NCBI RefSeq assembly: GCF_014211915.1
Contig: NZ_CP060041.1
Coordinates: 186,001-250,000 of the forward strand
Origin: Burkholderia cenocepacia
GTDB lineage: Bacteria; Pseudomonadota; Gammaproteobacteria; Burkholderiales; Burkholderiaceae
DNA: 64,000 nt
Reading direction: 5' to 3'
Below are positions 1 to 8,470 of this stretch, piece after piece. Under the pieces are notes generated by a model. It was not told the origin of the DNA. It did no database searches and saw nothing but the letters and a program-made list of their open reading frames with translations. Position 1 is the stretch's first letter. Every line of letters begins with the position of its first letter. The translations under genes and the position numbers were made by a program.

Positions 1-244
1 TGTCTCCATCCACATCGTTTCGATACTCCGTCGTGCTGGGTTGGCCCGTTCGGCCGGATCGGCGGACCATGGGTCGCCGGGGTCCGTCCGGTGGTGTCGT
101 GATTGCCGTGCTGGCGAAGGCAGTGATGCGTGGAGCGTCGGGATGCACCGTCCTGTCGCGCCGTTCGCGAGCGCAGCGATCATACCGGCCGAACGTGGCG
201 CGGTCTTTAAAAAAATCAAATCGACGAAGGCGGAGGCACGCAGA

Positions 245-1207
245 TTGCTCGTCGCCCGGACCGCTATCAGGGACCCGGCGCAGCCGGGCATCGACGTGAC
301 ACGCACATCCGGCAGGATTCACATCGGCATTTCAGGCTGGCGCTACCCCGGCTGGCGAGGGACGTTCTATCCCGCCGACCTGAAGCAGGCCAGCGAGCTG
401 CGGTATGCATCGGGCCGCATGCAGACGATCGAGATCAACGGCACGCATTACAGCTTGCAAGCACCTGACAGTTGGCGACGCTGGTACGCCGACACACCGC
501 CCGGGTTCGTGTTCAGCGTGAAAGGCTCGCGCTACCTGACGCACATGCTGCGCTTTCGCGGCGAAACGGCCACGACCGCGTGCGCGAATTTTTTCGCTCA
601 GGGGCTGTTCGCACTGAAGGACAAGCTGGGGCCGCTGCTGTGGCAATTTCCGCCGTCGCTGCGTTTCGATCCGGCGCACATGGAACGCTTCCTGAGCTTG
701 CTGCCGCCCGACACGGAAGCGGCGCTCGCGCTCGCTCGACGGCACGATGCGCGAGTGCGTGAACCGTATCTGCAGATCGACCGCAAGCGAGCGTTGCGTC
801 ATGCGGTGGAAGTGCGGCACGACAGCTTCGTGGACCCGGCGTTCGTGAAGCTGCTGCGCCGCCACAAGGTCGCGCTCGTCGTGTCGGATTCGACCGAGGC
901 GTGGCCGCAGTTCGAGGATCTGAGCGCACGCTTCGTCTACATCCGGCTGCACGGCACCGAAACGAAGTATTCGGGCGAATACGCCGATGCGGCGCTCGAA
1001 CGATGGGCGCGCAGAATCGAAGCGTGGAGCCGGGGCACGCAGCCGGACGATGCGCGTCTCGCCGCGCCGGCGCTGCAACCGCCGCGCGCCGCGACGCGCG
1101 ACGTGTACTGCTATTTCGACAACGACACGAAAACGCAGGCGCCGTTCGACGCCGGGCGGCTGATGGATCGGCTCAGGCTGCAGACACACGATGCGGCGCC
1201 GCAATGA
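245..1207 (+). CDS. DUF72 (YecE-like) family protein
   Basis: The protein is about 320 aa and belongs to the DUF72/YecE family, a TIM-barrel-like family whose biochemical role is not established. The family N-terminus is clear (IGISGWRYPGWRGTFYP), as is the later RLHGTE segment and the C-terminal CYFDNDT. The TTG at 245 is chosen because a good Shine-Dalgarno (GGAGG, 232-236) lies 8 nt upstream. A longer frame runs back to ATG 41, but the added residues are Arg/Ala-rich and do not resemble the family, and GTG 296 is also possible. The gene lies just outside the left end of the 21-kb element, so it is probably resident chromosome rather than cargo. Family call is secure; start is uncertain. 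Confidence 0.85.
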   Translation: MLVARTAIRDPAQPGIDVTRTSGRIHIGISGWRYPGWRGTFYPADLKQASELRYASGRMQTIEINGTHYSLQAPDSWRRWYADTPPGFVFSVKGSRYLTHMLRFRGETATTACANFFAQGLFALKDKLGPLLWQFPPSLRFDPAHMERFLSLLPPDTEAALALARRHDARVREPYLQIDRKRALRHAVEVRHDSFVDPAFVKLLRRHKVALVVSDSTEAWPQFEDLSARFVYIRLHGTETKYSGEYADAALERWARRIEAWSRGTQPDDARLAAPALQPPRAATRDVYCYFDNDTKTQAPFDAGRLMDRLRLQTHDAAPQ

Positions 1208-1299
1208 AACGCTCGGCAGGCTGTGACCATCGGGAATGTCGTCCGCCGCATGGGCAGGCGCGCAATATGCTCCTGCACTCGCGGATCGTGCCCTTCATC

Positions 1300-1338
1300 G
1301 GGGTAATCGTCCTTTTCGTGCAAAATCGGGCGGCTTCG
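1300..1338 (+). repeat. Left terminal inverted repeat (IRL) of the catabolic element
   Basis: 39 bp starting GGGGTAATCGTCCTTTTCGT. It is the inverted partner of 22613-22651, with mismatches only at positions 29 and 35. TCATC precedes it at 1295-1299. A degraded second copy of its inner half lies at 1395-1423 in the same orientation, sharing the core GTGCAAAATCTGGCG. Confidence 0.8.
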
Positions 1339-1347
1339 TCACAAATT

Positions 1348-1578
1348 TCATTGCGAATCAATGGCATAGTAAGTTTTTGATTTCGCGGAACCGTGTCCTT
1401 CGGGTGCAAAATCTGGCGCTTCGTCCTGGCGCGCCATCGAGACCAACCATACCTTCACTTTGAAGGGGTATATCGGGCTGTCCGGCAAGGTGGCGCGGGG
1501 ACTCTTGAATATCCCGACCAGCCCGACCGCTGCCTTGGGCGTATCGGTGCGGGCACCGAGTTCGATCAGCCGCCGCAC
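1348..1578 (-). other. Unrecognised open frame or gene remnant inside the left end
   Basis: A 76-codon minus-strand frame from a GTG at 1578. Its first 55 residues have a natural-looking composition (for example GLVGIFKSPRATLPDSPIYP), and the frame stays open upstream toward the porin stop (LTVAGRERW). I do not recognise the family. It lacks a clear ribosome-binding site and runs through the degraded IR copy at 1395-1423. It may be the tail of a gene truncated when the element end was assembled. Confidence 0.25.
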
Positions 1579-1631
1579 GACATCCCAGTCGGCGCCCCAC
1601 GCTGTTCGCCATCGTTCTCGACCCGCAACCG

Positions 1632-2690
1632 TCAGAACTTGTGCCGAATGCCGATCCGCGCCGCGGTCTGAAAACTCGTGCTGGACGGCGACCCAAGCGC
1701 TGCCTCGATTTGAGCGCCGTGTGCATGATCGTGTGCGAGCGCGCCAACGAAATAAACGTCCGTTCGCTTGGAAATGAAGTAGTCCGCGCCGACGGTTATC
1801 TGATTCGCGCTGCCAACCCCGTTGTTGCGCTGTTGAAACTGGAACCCTGCTCCGAGCGAGATATCGGGCCTGACAAAGTAAGTCATGCCGCCGTCATAGG
1901 TCAGAGCCCGCGCCTGGGTCCCGCTGCTCAGCTGGACATCGGTCACTACACCGAATATCTGGGCTTTCCCCAGGCTGTAAGTTGCGCCACCGGCGTACTC
2001 GGTCAAATTCGCGGAAGTCGTCGCGTTATGCTGCTTGAAATACGACAGCGATGCGGCGAGCCCGCCTTGGCTGTAGTTCAGCAGAAAATTCATCGAGCTG
2101 TTGGTGCCCAACGAGCCGGCGACATTGCCGAAACCATACATGGCGCCGACACTGAAACCCGAAATCGTGGGCGACAGATACTTCACCGAGTTATTGATGT
2201 TGTCGCCCCACAGTCGGTTATCGAGCGTATACCCGCCAGCCGCATACGCCGGGATTCCCCAGCCCAAAATGCCCGCCGCCGTGTTGCCCGCAATCGAGTA
2301 TGCCGGGAAAATATCGCCGATGAAGTCGTATTGCCGCCCGAGCGTCAGCGTGCCGAAGCGCCCATCGAGGCCGACGAAGGCTGCGCGATTGAACAACAGC
2401 CCGCTCTGCGCCAACGCGCCGTTGGAAAGTTGAAAACCGCTTTCGAGCGTGAAGATCGCCTTAAGCCCGCCACCCAGATCCTCTTTACCCGTCAGCCCCC
2501 AACGATCTCCCTGCGAGGACCCAGACGTAAACTGCACGAGCGCACCATGTCCGGTGCTCGATTTCGCATTGTTCGTGTACGTGATGCCGGCATCCATCAG
2601 CCCGTACAGCGTCACTGACGACTGCGCATGTGCCACGCCACACCCAACCGCGGCGCACACCACCATGCTTCGCTTGATGACCGTATTCAT
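1632..2690 (-). CDS. Gram-negative general porin (Burkholderiales type)
   Basis: A 352-aa outer-membrane porin. A signal peptide of about 22 residues (ending VAHA-QS) is followed by SSVTLYGLMDAG, the standard first strand of neisserial/Burkholderia trimeric porins. The chain shows alternating strand composition and ends in the terminal Phe of IGIRHKF. Its length is normal for the family. It is the first gene inside the left end of the element and is divergent from the LuxR-type regulator at 3142. The likely job is letting the aromatic nitrile or acid substrates cross the outer membrane. Substrate specificity is inferred from position only. Confidence 0.9.
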   Translation of the reverse strand: MNTVIKRSMVVCAAVGCGVAHAQSSVTLYGLMDAGITYTNNAKSSTGHGALVQFTSGSSQGDRWGLTGKEDLGGGLKAIFTLESGFQLSNGALAQSGLLFNRAAFVGLDGRFGTLTLGRQYDFIGDIFPAYSIAGNTAAGILGWGIPAYAAGGYTLDNRLWGDNINNSVKYLSPTISGFSVGAMYGFGNVAGSLGTNSSMNFLLNYSQGGLAASLSYFKQHNATTSANLTEYAGGATYSLGKAQIFGVVTDVQLSSGTQARALTYDGGMTYFVRPDISLGAGFQFQQRNNGVGSANQITVGADYFISKRTDVYFVGALAHDHAHGAQIEAALGSPSSTSFQTAARIGIRHKF

Positions 2691-3141
2691 ATAGTTTTCC
2701 TAATTTTATGGCGTAGCTTTCGTTGACGAAAATGACTGAGGAAAACGTCCCGCCGGAAATGCATCGGAATCGTTTGGTCAATGGGCAGGCGTCTCCGGGG
2801 AATCCTCCCGCTTGCCTCGCTACAACGAACCGTCTCAGCACGTCCGCTTCCCACTGCACGTCTACTCTATGGGCAGCGTTTTTTGAGCCCCATCGTTAGA
2901 AATATCGACAGGGAAACCTTGGCCTGAGCCCGCGCTCACGACACTCAGAGGTCCGCATCCCTTTCGATCTGCAATAGGCAGTGGACCTGACTGCGGCATG
3001 AATACAACGGACGGACAGAGGCAGCGAAGTTCGTTGCTGATCAGGAATTTTTGCGCTGCTATGCTTGGTGTGTAATGCGAACCAGTCTTTCAAGGCTGTC
3101 ACGCATGCTGTCTCCTGATTCTTCCCACCGATGAGGCACCC

Positions 3142-3879
3142 TTGAAGCCACAAGTTCACGATCTCACGCTCGACGAACTCCGACTTTTCGGCGACATCAT
3201 CGGACGGCTCGAAGAGCTCGGACCGGTGGTGGACGTCAGGCGCGTCGTTTTGTCAGACTTGACCCGGCTGCTGCGATCCGATTTCTGCGTCTCCTACAAC
3301 TGGGATGCCGAAAAAGGAGCCTATGTCGACCCGATCGCGGTCAACGTCGACTCGGATCACGTGCGTCGCTACACGAGCTGGTACCAGCACAATGACCCGA
3401 TGACGGCGCAGCTCTGCAAGAGACGCAGGGCCACGTTGGTGGAGGAAGTGATGGACCGGCCCGCACTGGAGAAAAGCGAGTTCTACAACGAGTTTCTCGC
3501 GCAGGATGGTTTGCATCACGGGATCAACGTGTTTGTCTTCGACGGCGAGCGCCAACTCAGCGACCTGAGAATCTGGCGAACGAGGAATCGGCCTGAGTTC
3601 GAGATGCGCGACAAACTCGTGCTCGATGCGATCGAGCCGTTCCTTTGCCGCGCGATCAAACGTCGGGCAGGCAGCACGACAGGGCTCACGGACCGTGAGA
3701 GCGAGATCGCCCAACTCGTTGCAAAGGGTTGTACCGATCAGGATATCGGCCGTCTTCTCTGCATCAGCCTGTCGACCGTGCGCACCCATTTGCGGCGGAT
3801 CATGGACAAGAAGGGATTCTCCAACCGCGCGGAGCTTGCTGCCTGCGTCGCCGCGGCCGGAACGACCGCACCGTCATGA
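3142..3879 (+). CDS. LuxR-family transcriptional regulator
   Basis: A 245-aa regulator. The N-terminal 170 residues carry no recognisable autoinducer-binding signature. The C-terminal 65 residues are a clear LuxR-type helix-turn-helix: LTDRESEIAQLVAKGCTDQD, then ISLSTVRTHLRRIMDKKG. Translation appears to start at TTG 3142; the nearby ATG 3131 is out of frame. The gene is divergent from the porin across a 450-bp gap and convergent with the ABC ATPase gene ending at 3944. It probably controls the porin and/or the importer. Its ligand is unknown. Confidence 0.85.
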   Translation: MKPQVHDLTLDELRLFGDIIGRLEELGPVVDVRRVVLSDLTRLLRSDFCVSYNWDAEKGAYVDPIAVNVDSDHVRRYTSWYQHNDPMTAQLCKRRRATLVEEVMDRPALEKSEFYNEFLAQDGLHHGINVFVFDGERQLSDLRIWRTRNRPEFEMRDKLVLDAIEPFLCRAIKRRAGSTTGLTDRESEIAQLVAKGCTDQDIGRLLCISLSTVRTHLRRIMDKKGFSNRAELAACVAAAGTTAPS

Positions 3880-3943
3880 CGATTGAACGGCGCGGTCGAC
3901 GGCCACGTACGCACGACGCGGCAAGTCGTCCGATAACGGGAGA

Positions 3944-4627
3944 CTAAACCGCCAACACGGCTTCGAGCCGGTCGCGAGACATATCAATCGAGTCGCCCGA
4001 CAGCACGACCTCTCCATGATCCAGACCGATGAAATGGTCGGCGATCGACGTGAGAAACGTCAGATTCTGCTCGACGACCACGAACGCCGCTCCGTCCGCG
4101 ATTCGAGACCGGATGACCGACACCATCCGCTCCAGATTCTCCTGCTGAACACCTTCCGACGGCTCGTCGATCAGCGTGAGAGGCGAACGCTCTGCGATGA
4201 CCCTGGCGAAGGAAAGTAACTTTTTTTCACCACCGCTCAACTTCCCGGCCGGTTGGAACAAGCGTTCCTTCAGCCGCGGGAAAATCCGGAAGAGATCGTC
4301 GTATGCGTCCAGGCTTCGGGTCTTGAATCCGAGTGTCAGGTTGTCCGCGACGCTCAAATTGTCGAAGACGACCCGCTCCTGCGGCGCATAGCTCATCCCC
4401 AAACGTCGCCGTTGATGCGACGGCACTTTGCCCACTTCGCCGCCGTTGACGGTGACCGTACCGGACGCGGGCTGGATGATGCCGGCCAAAGCGCGCATGA
4501 GCGTCGACTTGCCCACGCCGTTGCGGCCGAATACGCCCAGTACGCTACCTGCGGCCACCTCGCCGCTGATCCCCTTGAGCACCATCGTGTCGCCGTAGCC
4601 AGCGACGATCGACGAAAACCTCAGCAT
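3944..4627 (-). CDS. ABC transporter ATP-binding protein, LivF type
   Basis: A 227-aa cytoplasmic ATPase of the branched-chain amino acid/amide uptake class. Visible motifs are Walker A GRNGVGKST, signature LSGGEKK, Walker B LTLIDEPSEG and the switch His-equivalent region VVVEQN. ATG 4627 gives a normal LivF start (MLRFSSIVAGYGD); the frame is open further upstream but that stretch is antisense-like noise. The stop of the upstream LivM-LivG fusion (4648) is 20 nt away, so the genes are one operon. It is the last gene of the minus-strand catabolic run. Confidence 0.9.
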   Translation of the reverse strand: MLRFSSIVAGYGDTMVLKGISGEVAAGSVLGVFGRNGVGKSTLMRALAGIIQPASGTVTVNGGEVGKVPSHQRRRLGMSYAPQERVVFDNLSVADNLTLGFKTRSLDAYDDLFRIFPRLKERLFQPAGKLSGGEKKLLSFARVIAERSPLTLIDEPSEGVQQENLERMVSVIRSRIADGAAFVVVEQNLTFLTSIADHFIGLDHGEVVLSGDSIDMSRDRLEAVLAV

Positions 4628-4647
4628 GGCTTCTCCCCGGCGCTCGC

Positions 4648-6423
4648 TCACTTTCTTCCTCCCGAGTAGACGGCCTTGACGTCTTCCGACATCTTGACCT
4701 GTGCCAAAGATCCGACCGCGAGGCTTCTGCCCTGATGCAGGACCACCACGTTGTCGGCGATCTTTTCGAGTGCGCTCATGTCGTGCTCGATCACGATGGC
4801 CGACGCGTCCAGTTCGCTCACGGTCGACGTGATCGCGTCCATCATGTGACGGGTTTCGTGCGCCGAGAGACCGGCGCACGGTTCGTCGAGCAGCAAAAGA
4901 CGCGGCTCGGTGATCGCCACCATCGCGAACTCCAGCATCTGGCGCATCCCTTGAGAAAGATCCCCCGCACGAACGGCCATATTCGATTCGAGAAATCCGA
5001 ATTTTTCGAGTGTGCGAACGCGTTGAAGCGAATTCCAATGCAGCGGCGCCGCGGCCATCATCTCTCGAGGACGGATCCGGTTCGCCCACAGCGCGATCTG
5101 AAGATTCTCGTTGACGGACAACTGCGCAAAAACCGACGGAATCTGGAACTTGCGGCCGACGCCCAGTCGGGCGACCTGCCACGCCGGCGAGGACGAAATC
5201 TCGGCCCCGCGAAAGTGGATTTCACCGGAACGAACCGGCAAGCGGCCCGTCATTGCGTTGAACGTCGACGTCTTCCCTGCGCCGTTGGGACCAATGAAAC
5301 AATTGACGCCCCCTGCTCCCACCTCGAGATCAAGCCCGTTGAGAATGTTGACGCCGCCCTGGCTGACTTCCACCTTCCTGAAACTGAGCAGCGTGGATTG
5401 AGCCGGTCGCAGGTCGATCGTCGCGATGTCGTGCGCATCGATCCGTTTCTCCGGAATGGGGTTCGCGACGTGCAGACCGGCCATGCGCGCAAGCGCGGCC
5501 GCCGCGCCGGCCAGGCCATCGGGAAAGAGCCGCACCACACCGATGAAAATCAGCGCGACCAGCACTTCCCAATAGGTGAACAGGTCACGCCACGTCGCGG
5601 CGAGCAGTCCGATCACGACGGCGCCGAGTTGCGCGCCCAATGGACTGCGCTTTCCGCCGACGGCCGCCCAGATGACGAACTGCGCCGACAATGCCACGCC
5701 GACCGCCTGCGGACCGACCAGACCCTCGTGCGGCGCATACAGGGCGCCGCCCAAACCCGCGATCGCGCCCGAGAGGCCGAAAGCGGCCGCCTTCAGCTTG
5801 TGCGTCGCAAATCCAAAAAACTGGAGGCGATCTTCATTCTCCGAGATCGCTGCCCAGAGCGTCCCGATCGGTCTGCGGTTCAGCCAAGTGATCAGTGCCG
5901 TGACCCCGACCGCAGCCGCTGCGATCACGTAATACAGATTTCCATACCGGTCGGTCATCGGCAGATCGGGGATATCGGTGAGCCCGTTGAAACCGCCGGT
6001 CACGCTGCTCCATTGATTGGCCAGCAGAAACCCCAACATGCACAACGCGAGAGTAATCAACGAAAAAAACGGCCCGCTGTCGATCCGGCGCGAAAAGACG
6101 ATGAATCCGATCGCATAGGCCAGCGCCGCCGGCGCCGCTATGGCAAGCGGAAGCAGAATGATCTGCCATTCGCCGCCGGCCGCGCCCGCGGAGCGCAATA
6201 CAAACGCGCTGACATACGCGCCCAGCCCGAAGAACAGACTTTGGCCGAGCGGCAAGAAACCCGAATTCCCCCAGCACAAGGCAACGCTTTGCGTCGCCAT
6301 TCCATACAGCAACAGCAGCCCGATCTGGTTTGCGCTGTAGTCGCCGGCCCACAGCGGCAAGCTCAGAAGAATCGCCGCCGTGGCAACCTGGAGGGCCGTT
6401 TCAACGGCGCGAGACGAGGCCAT
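4648..6423 (-). CDS. Fused ABC permease/ATPase (LivM-LivG type)
   Basis: A 591-aa fusion. Residues 1 to about 310 form a LivM-like multi-spanning permease. Residues from about 340 form a LivG-like ATPase with Walker A GPNGAGKTST, signature LSQGMRQ and Walker B LLLLDEPCAGLS. Such fusions occur elsewhere in proteobacterial amide/amino-acid importers. The start overlaps the end of the LivH gene by 23 bp, which implies translational coupling. With LivH, LivF and the binding protein it makes a complete importer. Substrate is not readable from the sequence; context suggests an aromatic amide, nitrile or acid. Confidence 0.9.
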   Translation of the reverse strand: MASSRAVETALQVATAAILLSLPLWAGDYSANQIGLLLLYGMATQSVALCWGNSGFLPLGQSLFFGLGAYVSAFVLRSAGAAGGEWQIILLPLAIAAPAALAYAIGFIVFSRRIDSGPFFSLITLALCMLGFLLANQWSSVTGGFNGLTDIPDLPMTDRYGNLYYVIAAAAVGVTALITWLNRRPIGTLWAAISENEDRLQFFGFATHKLKAAAFGLSGAIAGLGGALYAPHEGLVGPQAVGVALSAQFVIWAAVGGKRSPLGAQLGAVVIGLLAATWRDLFTYWEVLVALIFIGVVRLFPDGLAGAAAALARMAGLHVANPIPEKRIDAHDIATIDLRPAQSTLLSFRKVEVSQGGVNILNGLDLEVGAGGVNCFIGPNGAGKTSTFNAMTGRLPVRSGEIHFRGAEISSSPAWQVARLGVGRKFQIPSVFAQLSVNENLQIALWANRIRPREMMAAAPLHWNSLQRVRTLEKFGFLESNMAVRAGDLSQGMRQMLEFAMVAITEPRLLLLDEPCAGLSAHETRHMMDAITSTVSELDASAIVIEHDMSALEKIADNVVVLHQGRSLAVGSLAQVKMSEDVKAVYSGGRK

Positions 6424-7246
6424 TTGGGCGACTCCACAAGAAATAGATGGACAGGATCAGAACAGCCGTATAACCCGACGTCTGATCGATGAAACTCGAC
6501 ACCGCGACCTGCGTTCCACCGATGACGAACGTGCCTACCGCGAGACCGAGCAAGCTGCCCAGGCCACCGACGACGAGCACGAAAAACGAATTGAGCAGAT
6601 AGTCGAGGCCCATGTACGGCTCGACCCGCACGATCGGTGCGAGCAGTACCCCCGCCAGTCCGGCCAGCACCACACCCGTGACGAAAGTGCCGCTGGCCAG
6701 TCGCGTCGTGTTGATGCCGGCCGCCTTCGCAAGAAGGGGATTCGCGACCATGCCCCGGATCCGCGCGCCCGTCTGGCTGCGGCTGTACCATGCCGCGAGC
6801 CCGGCGAATGCGAGGCCCACCGCGAACATCATCGCGAGTCGGAATGCCGGATACGGCGTGCCCAGGACATCGATCGATGCGCCATCCACACCGGCCACGT
6901 CCTGGTAACCCTTTCCGAACAATGCGACCACGCCTTCGCGCAGCAGGATCGAAACGCCCCAGGTTGCGAGCAAGGTATCGAATGGCCGCTGATACAAAGG
7001 ACGCACCAGCAGGCGTTCGACGATCCATCCGACGGCGGCGCATACGACGATCGCCAAAGGTATGGCAAGCAAGGCAGGTAACCCGAGACGCTGCACGACG
7101 ACAACCGAGTACGCGCCGAGCATGATGAACTCGCCATGCGCCATGTTCAGCACGCCCAGCAGGCCGAACACGATGGCCAGGCCTATCGTCGTGAGCGCGA
7201 GGGCCGCACACGCGTACCCGAGATTGAGAAGATAGGAAAGCAGCAT
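6401..7246 (-). CDS. ABC transporter permease, LivH type
   Basis: A 281-aa inner-membrane permease. It starts MLLSYLLNLGYACAALAL and has the family motif NMAHGEFIMLGAY near residue 40, followed by about eight hydrophobic spans. ATG 7246 matches the usual LivH N-terminus; a GTG at 7276 would add ten charged residues and overlap the upstream gene. Four bases separate this start from the upstream stop at 7251. It overlaps the following LivM-LivG gene. It is the second permease half of the importer. Confidence 0.9.
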   Translation of the reverse strand: MLLSYLLNLGYACAALALTTIGLAIVFGLLGVLNMAHGEFIMLGAYSVVVVQRLGLPALLAIPLAIVVCAAVGWIVERLLVRPLYQRPFDTLLATWGVSILLREGVVALFGKGYQDVAGVDGASIDVLGTPYPAFRLAMMFAVGLAFAGLAAWYSRSQTGARIRGMVANPLLAKAAGINTTRLASGTFVTGVVLAGLAGVLLAPIVRVEPYMGLDYLLNSFFVLVVGGLGSLLGLAVGTFVIGGTQVAVSSFIDQTSGYTAVLILSIYFLWSRPNGLVSRR

Positions 7247-7250
7247 GACG

Positions 7251-8434
7251 TTAACCCGCACCCGCTCCGCTCGCACAGGTCTCGGCCGAGCCGAGTTGCG
7301 AGAACGTCTTGACGATGTCGTAGCGGGCGCCCGATGCCTTCGCGAGGAAGATGTCGGCCGTCACGTTGCGGGACTTCATCGTCACCACGCCGCGCGGGCC
7401 TTTGTAACTGGCCCCATCGGACGCCTTCGTCAGCTCGCCGATCGACACGGCATTCGCCTTCCTGGCCATCGCGTCATACATCAGGATGCCTTCGTATGTC
7501 GACTCGCCAATGCTGCTCAATACCGCCGAAGCGCCGAACTGCTTGTGATAGCGCTCCAGAAACTGCGCGGACGTGGCGGTCGGCGTCGAGAAAAAGCCGG
7601 AAGCCGAGTAGAGGTTCCTGGCGTTGGACGCACCGATGCCGATCAACGTGTTTTCCTCGATCATCGTGCCGAAACGGATCATCTTGTCGCTGAGACCGAA
7701 GCTCGCAAAACTTCTGTTGAACGTGACGGCCGAGCCGCCCACCAGCGTGATGAACACCGCATCTGCCTTGCTGTCCCGGATCTTGCCGAGTACCGCGTCG
7801 AAGTTGTCGACGTCGAACGGCACGTACTCTTCGCCGACCACGGTCGCGCCGGCACCCTGAATCGCCTTCTTCGCCACTTCGTTCGACTTGCGCGTCCAGA
7901 TGTAGTCGTTGCCGATCAGGAACCAGCGCTTGATCTGGTGTTGGGCGGTCAGCCACGGAATGACCGGCGTCAGTTGCTGCGCGGGCGTCTCGCCGACGAA
8001 GAACGTCCCCTTCGCGCAATCGCCCCCCTCGTACATCGGCGTATAGAAGTAAGGCACCAGGCCTCGGAACAGACTTTCCAGCGCCGTGCGCACGGCACTG
8101 TCGTGCGATCCGACGAAGACCTCCGCCTTGTCGCGCTTCCAGAGGCGGAGCGCCGTCTGCGCCGACTCGGAAGGTGCTGCGCCGGCGTCGCCCACCAGCA
8201 ACTCGAGCGGGCGCCCCAACACGCCCCGCGCGCGTTGATCTCCGCGATTGCCATCGCTGCGCTGTTTTTGCAGGCTTGGCCGAAGAATGCGGCCGGCCCG
8301 CTCATTGGCGCCATCAGCGCCAGCTTCAGCGGCTGATTTGCCGCGCGTGCCGATGCCGGCACGAGCCCGCCAACGCCCACCGCGGCACTTGCAGCACCGA
8401 GCGCAATACTCTTCAGGACATTTCGACGATTCAT
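7251..8434 (-). pseudogene. ABC importer substrate-binding protein, one frameshift
   Basis: A periplasmic binding protein of the branched-chain amino acid/amide type (Peripla_BP_6-like). The start at 8434 encodes MNRRNVLKSIALG, a Tat-like twin-Arg signal, followed by LKLALMAPMSGPAAFFGQ. The frame breaks in the C run at 8224-8227. The sequence gives ...INARG, then the homologous reading VLGRPLELLVGDAG continues in another frame to 7251. Inserting one base (the expected INARGGVLGRPLEL) makes one 394-aa protein of normal length. Either the gene is newly broken, leaving the importer without its receptor, or a base was missed in sequencing. The rest of the coding sequence looks healthy, which favours the latter. 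Confidence 0.85.
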
Positions 8435-8470
8435 TTGCTTGCCTTTCTCGTTAAGCCGTTGCCGGATGGT

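Noticed and set aside
2978..2994. GCAGT-ACTGC inverted repeat upstream of the LuxR gene as a lux box
   Set aside because: The arms are only 5 bp and there is no resemblance to a known lux box. It could be chance.
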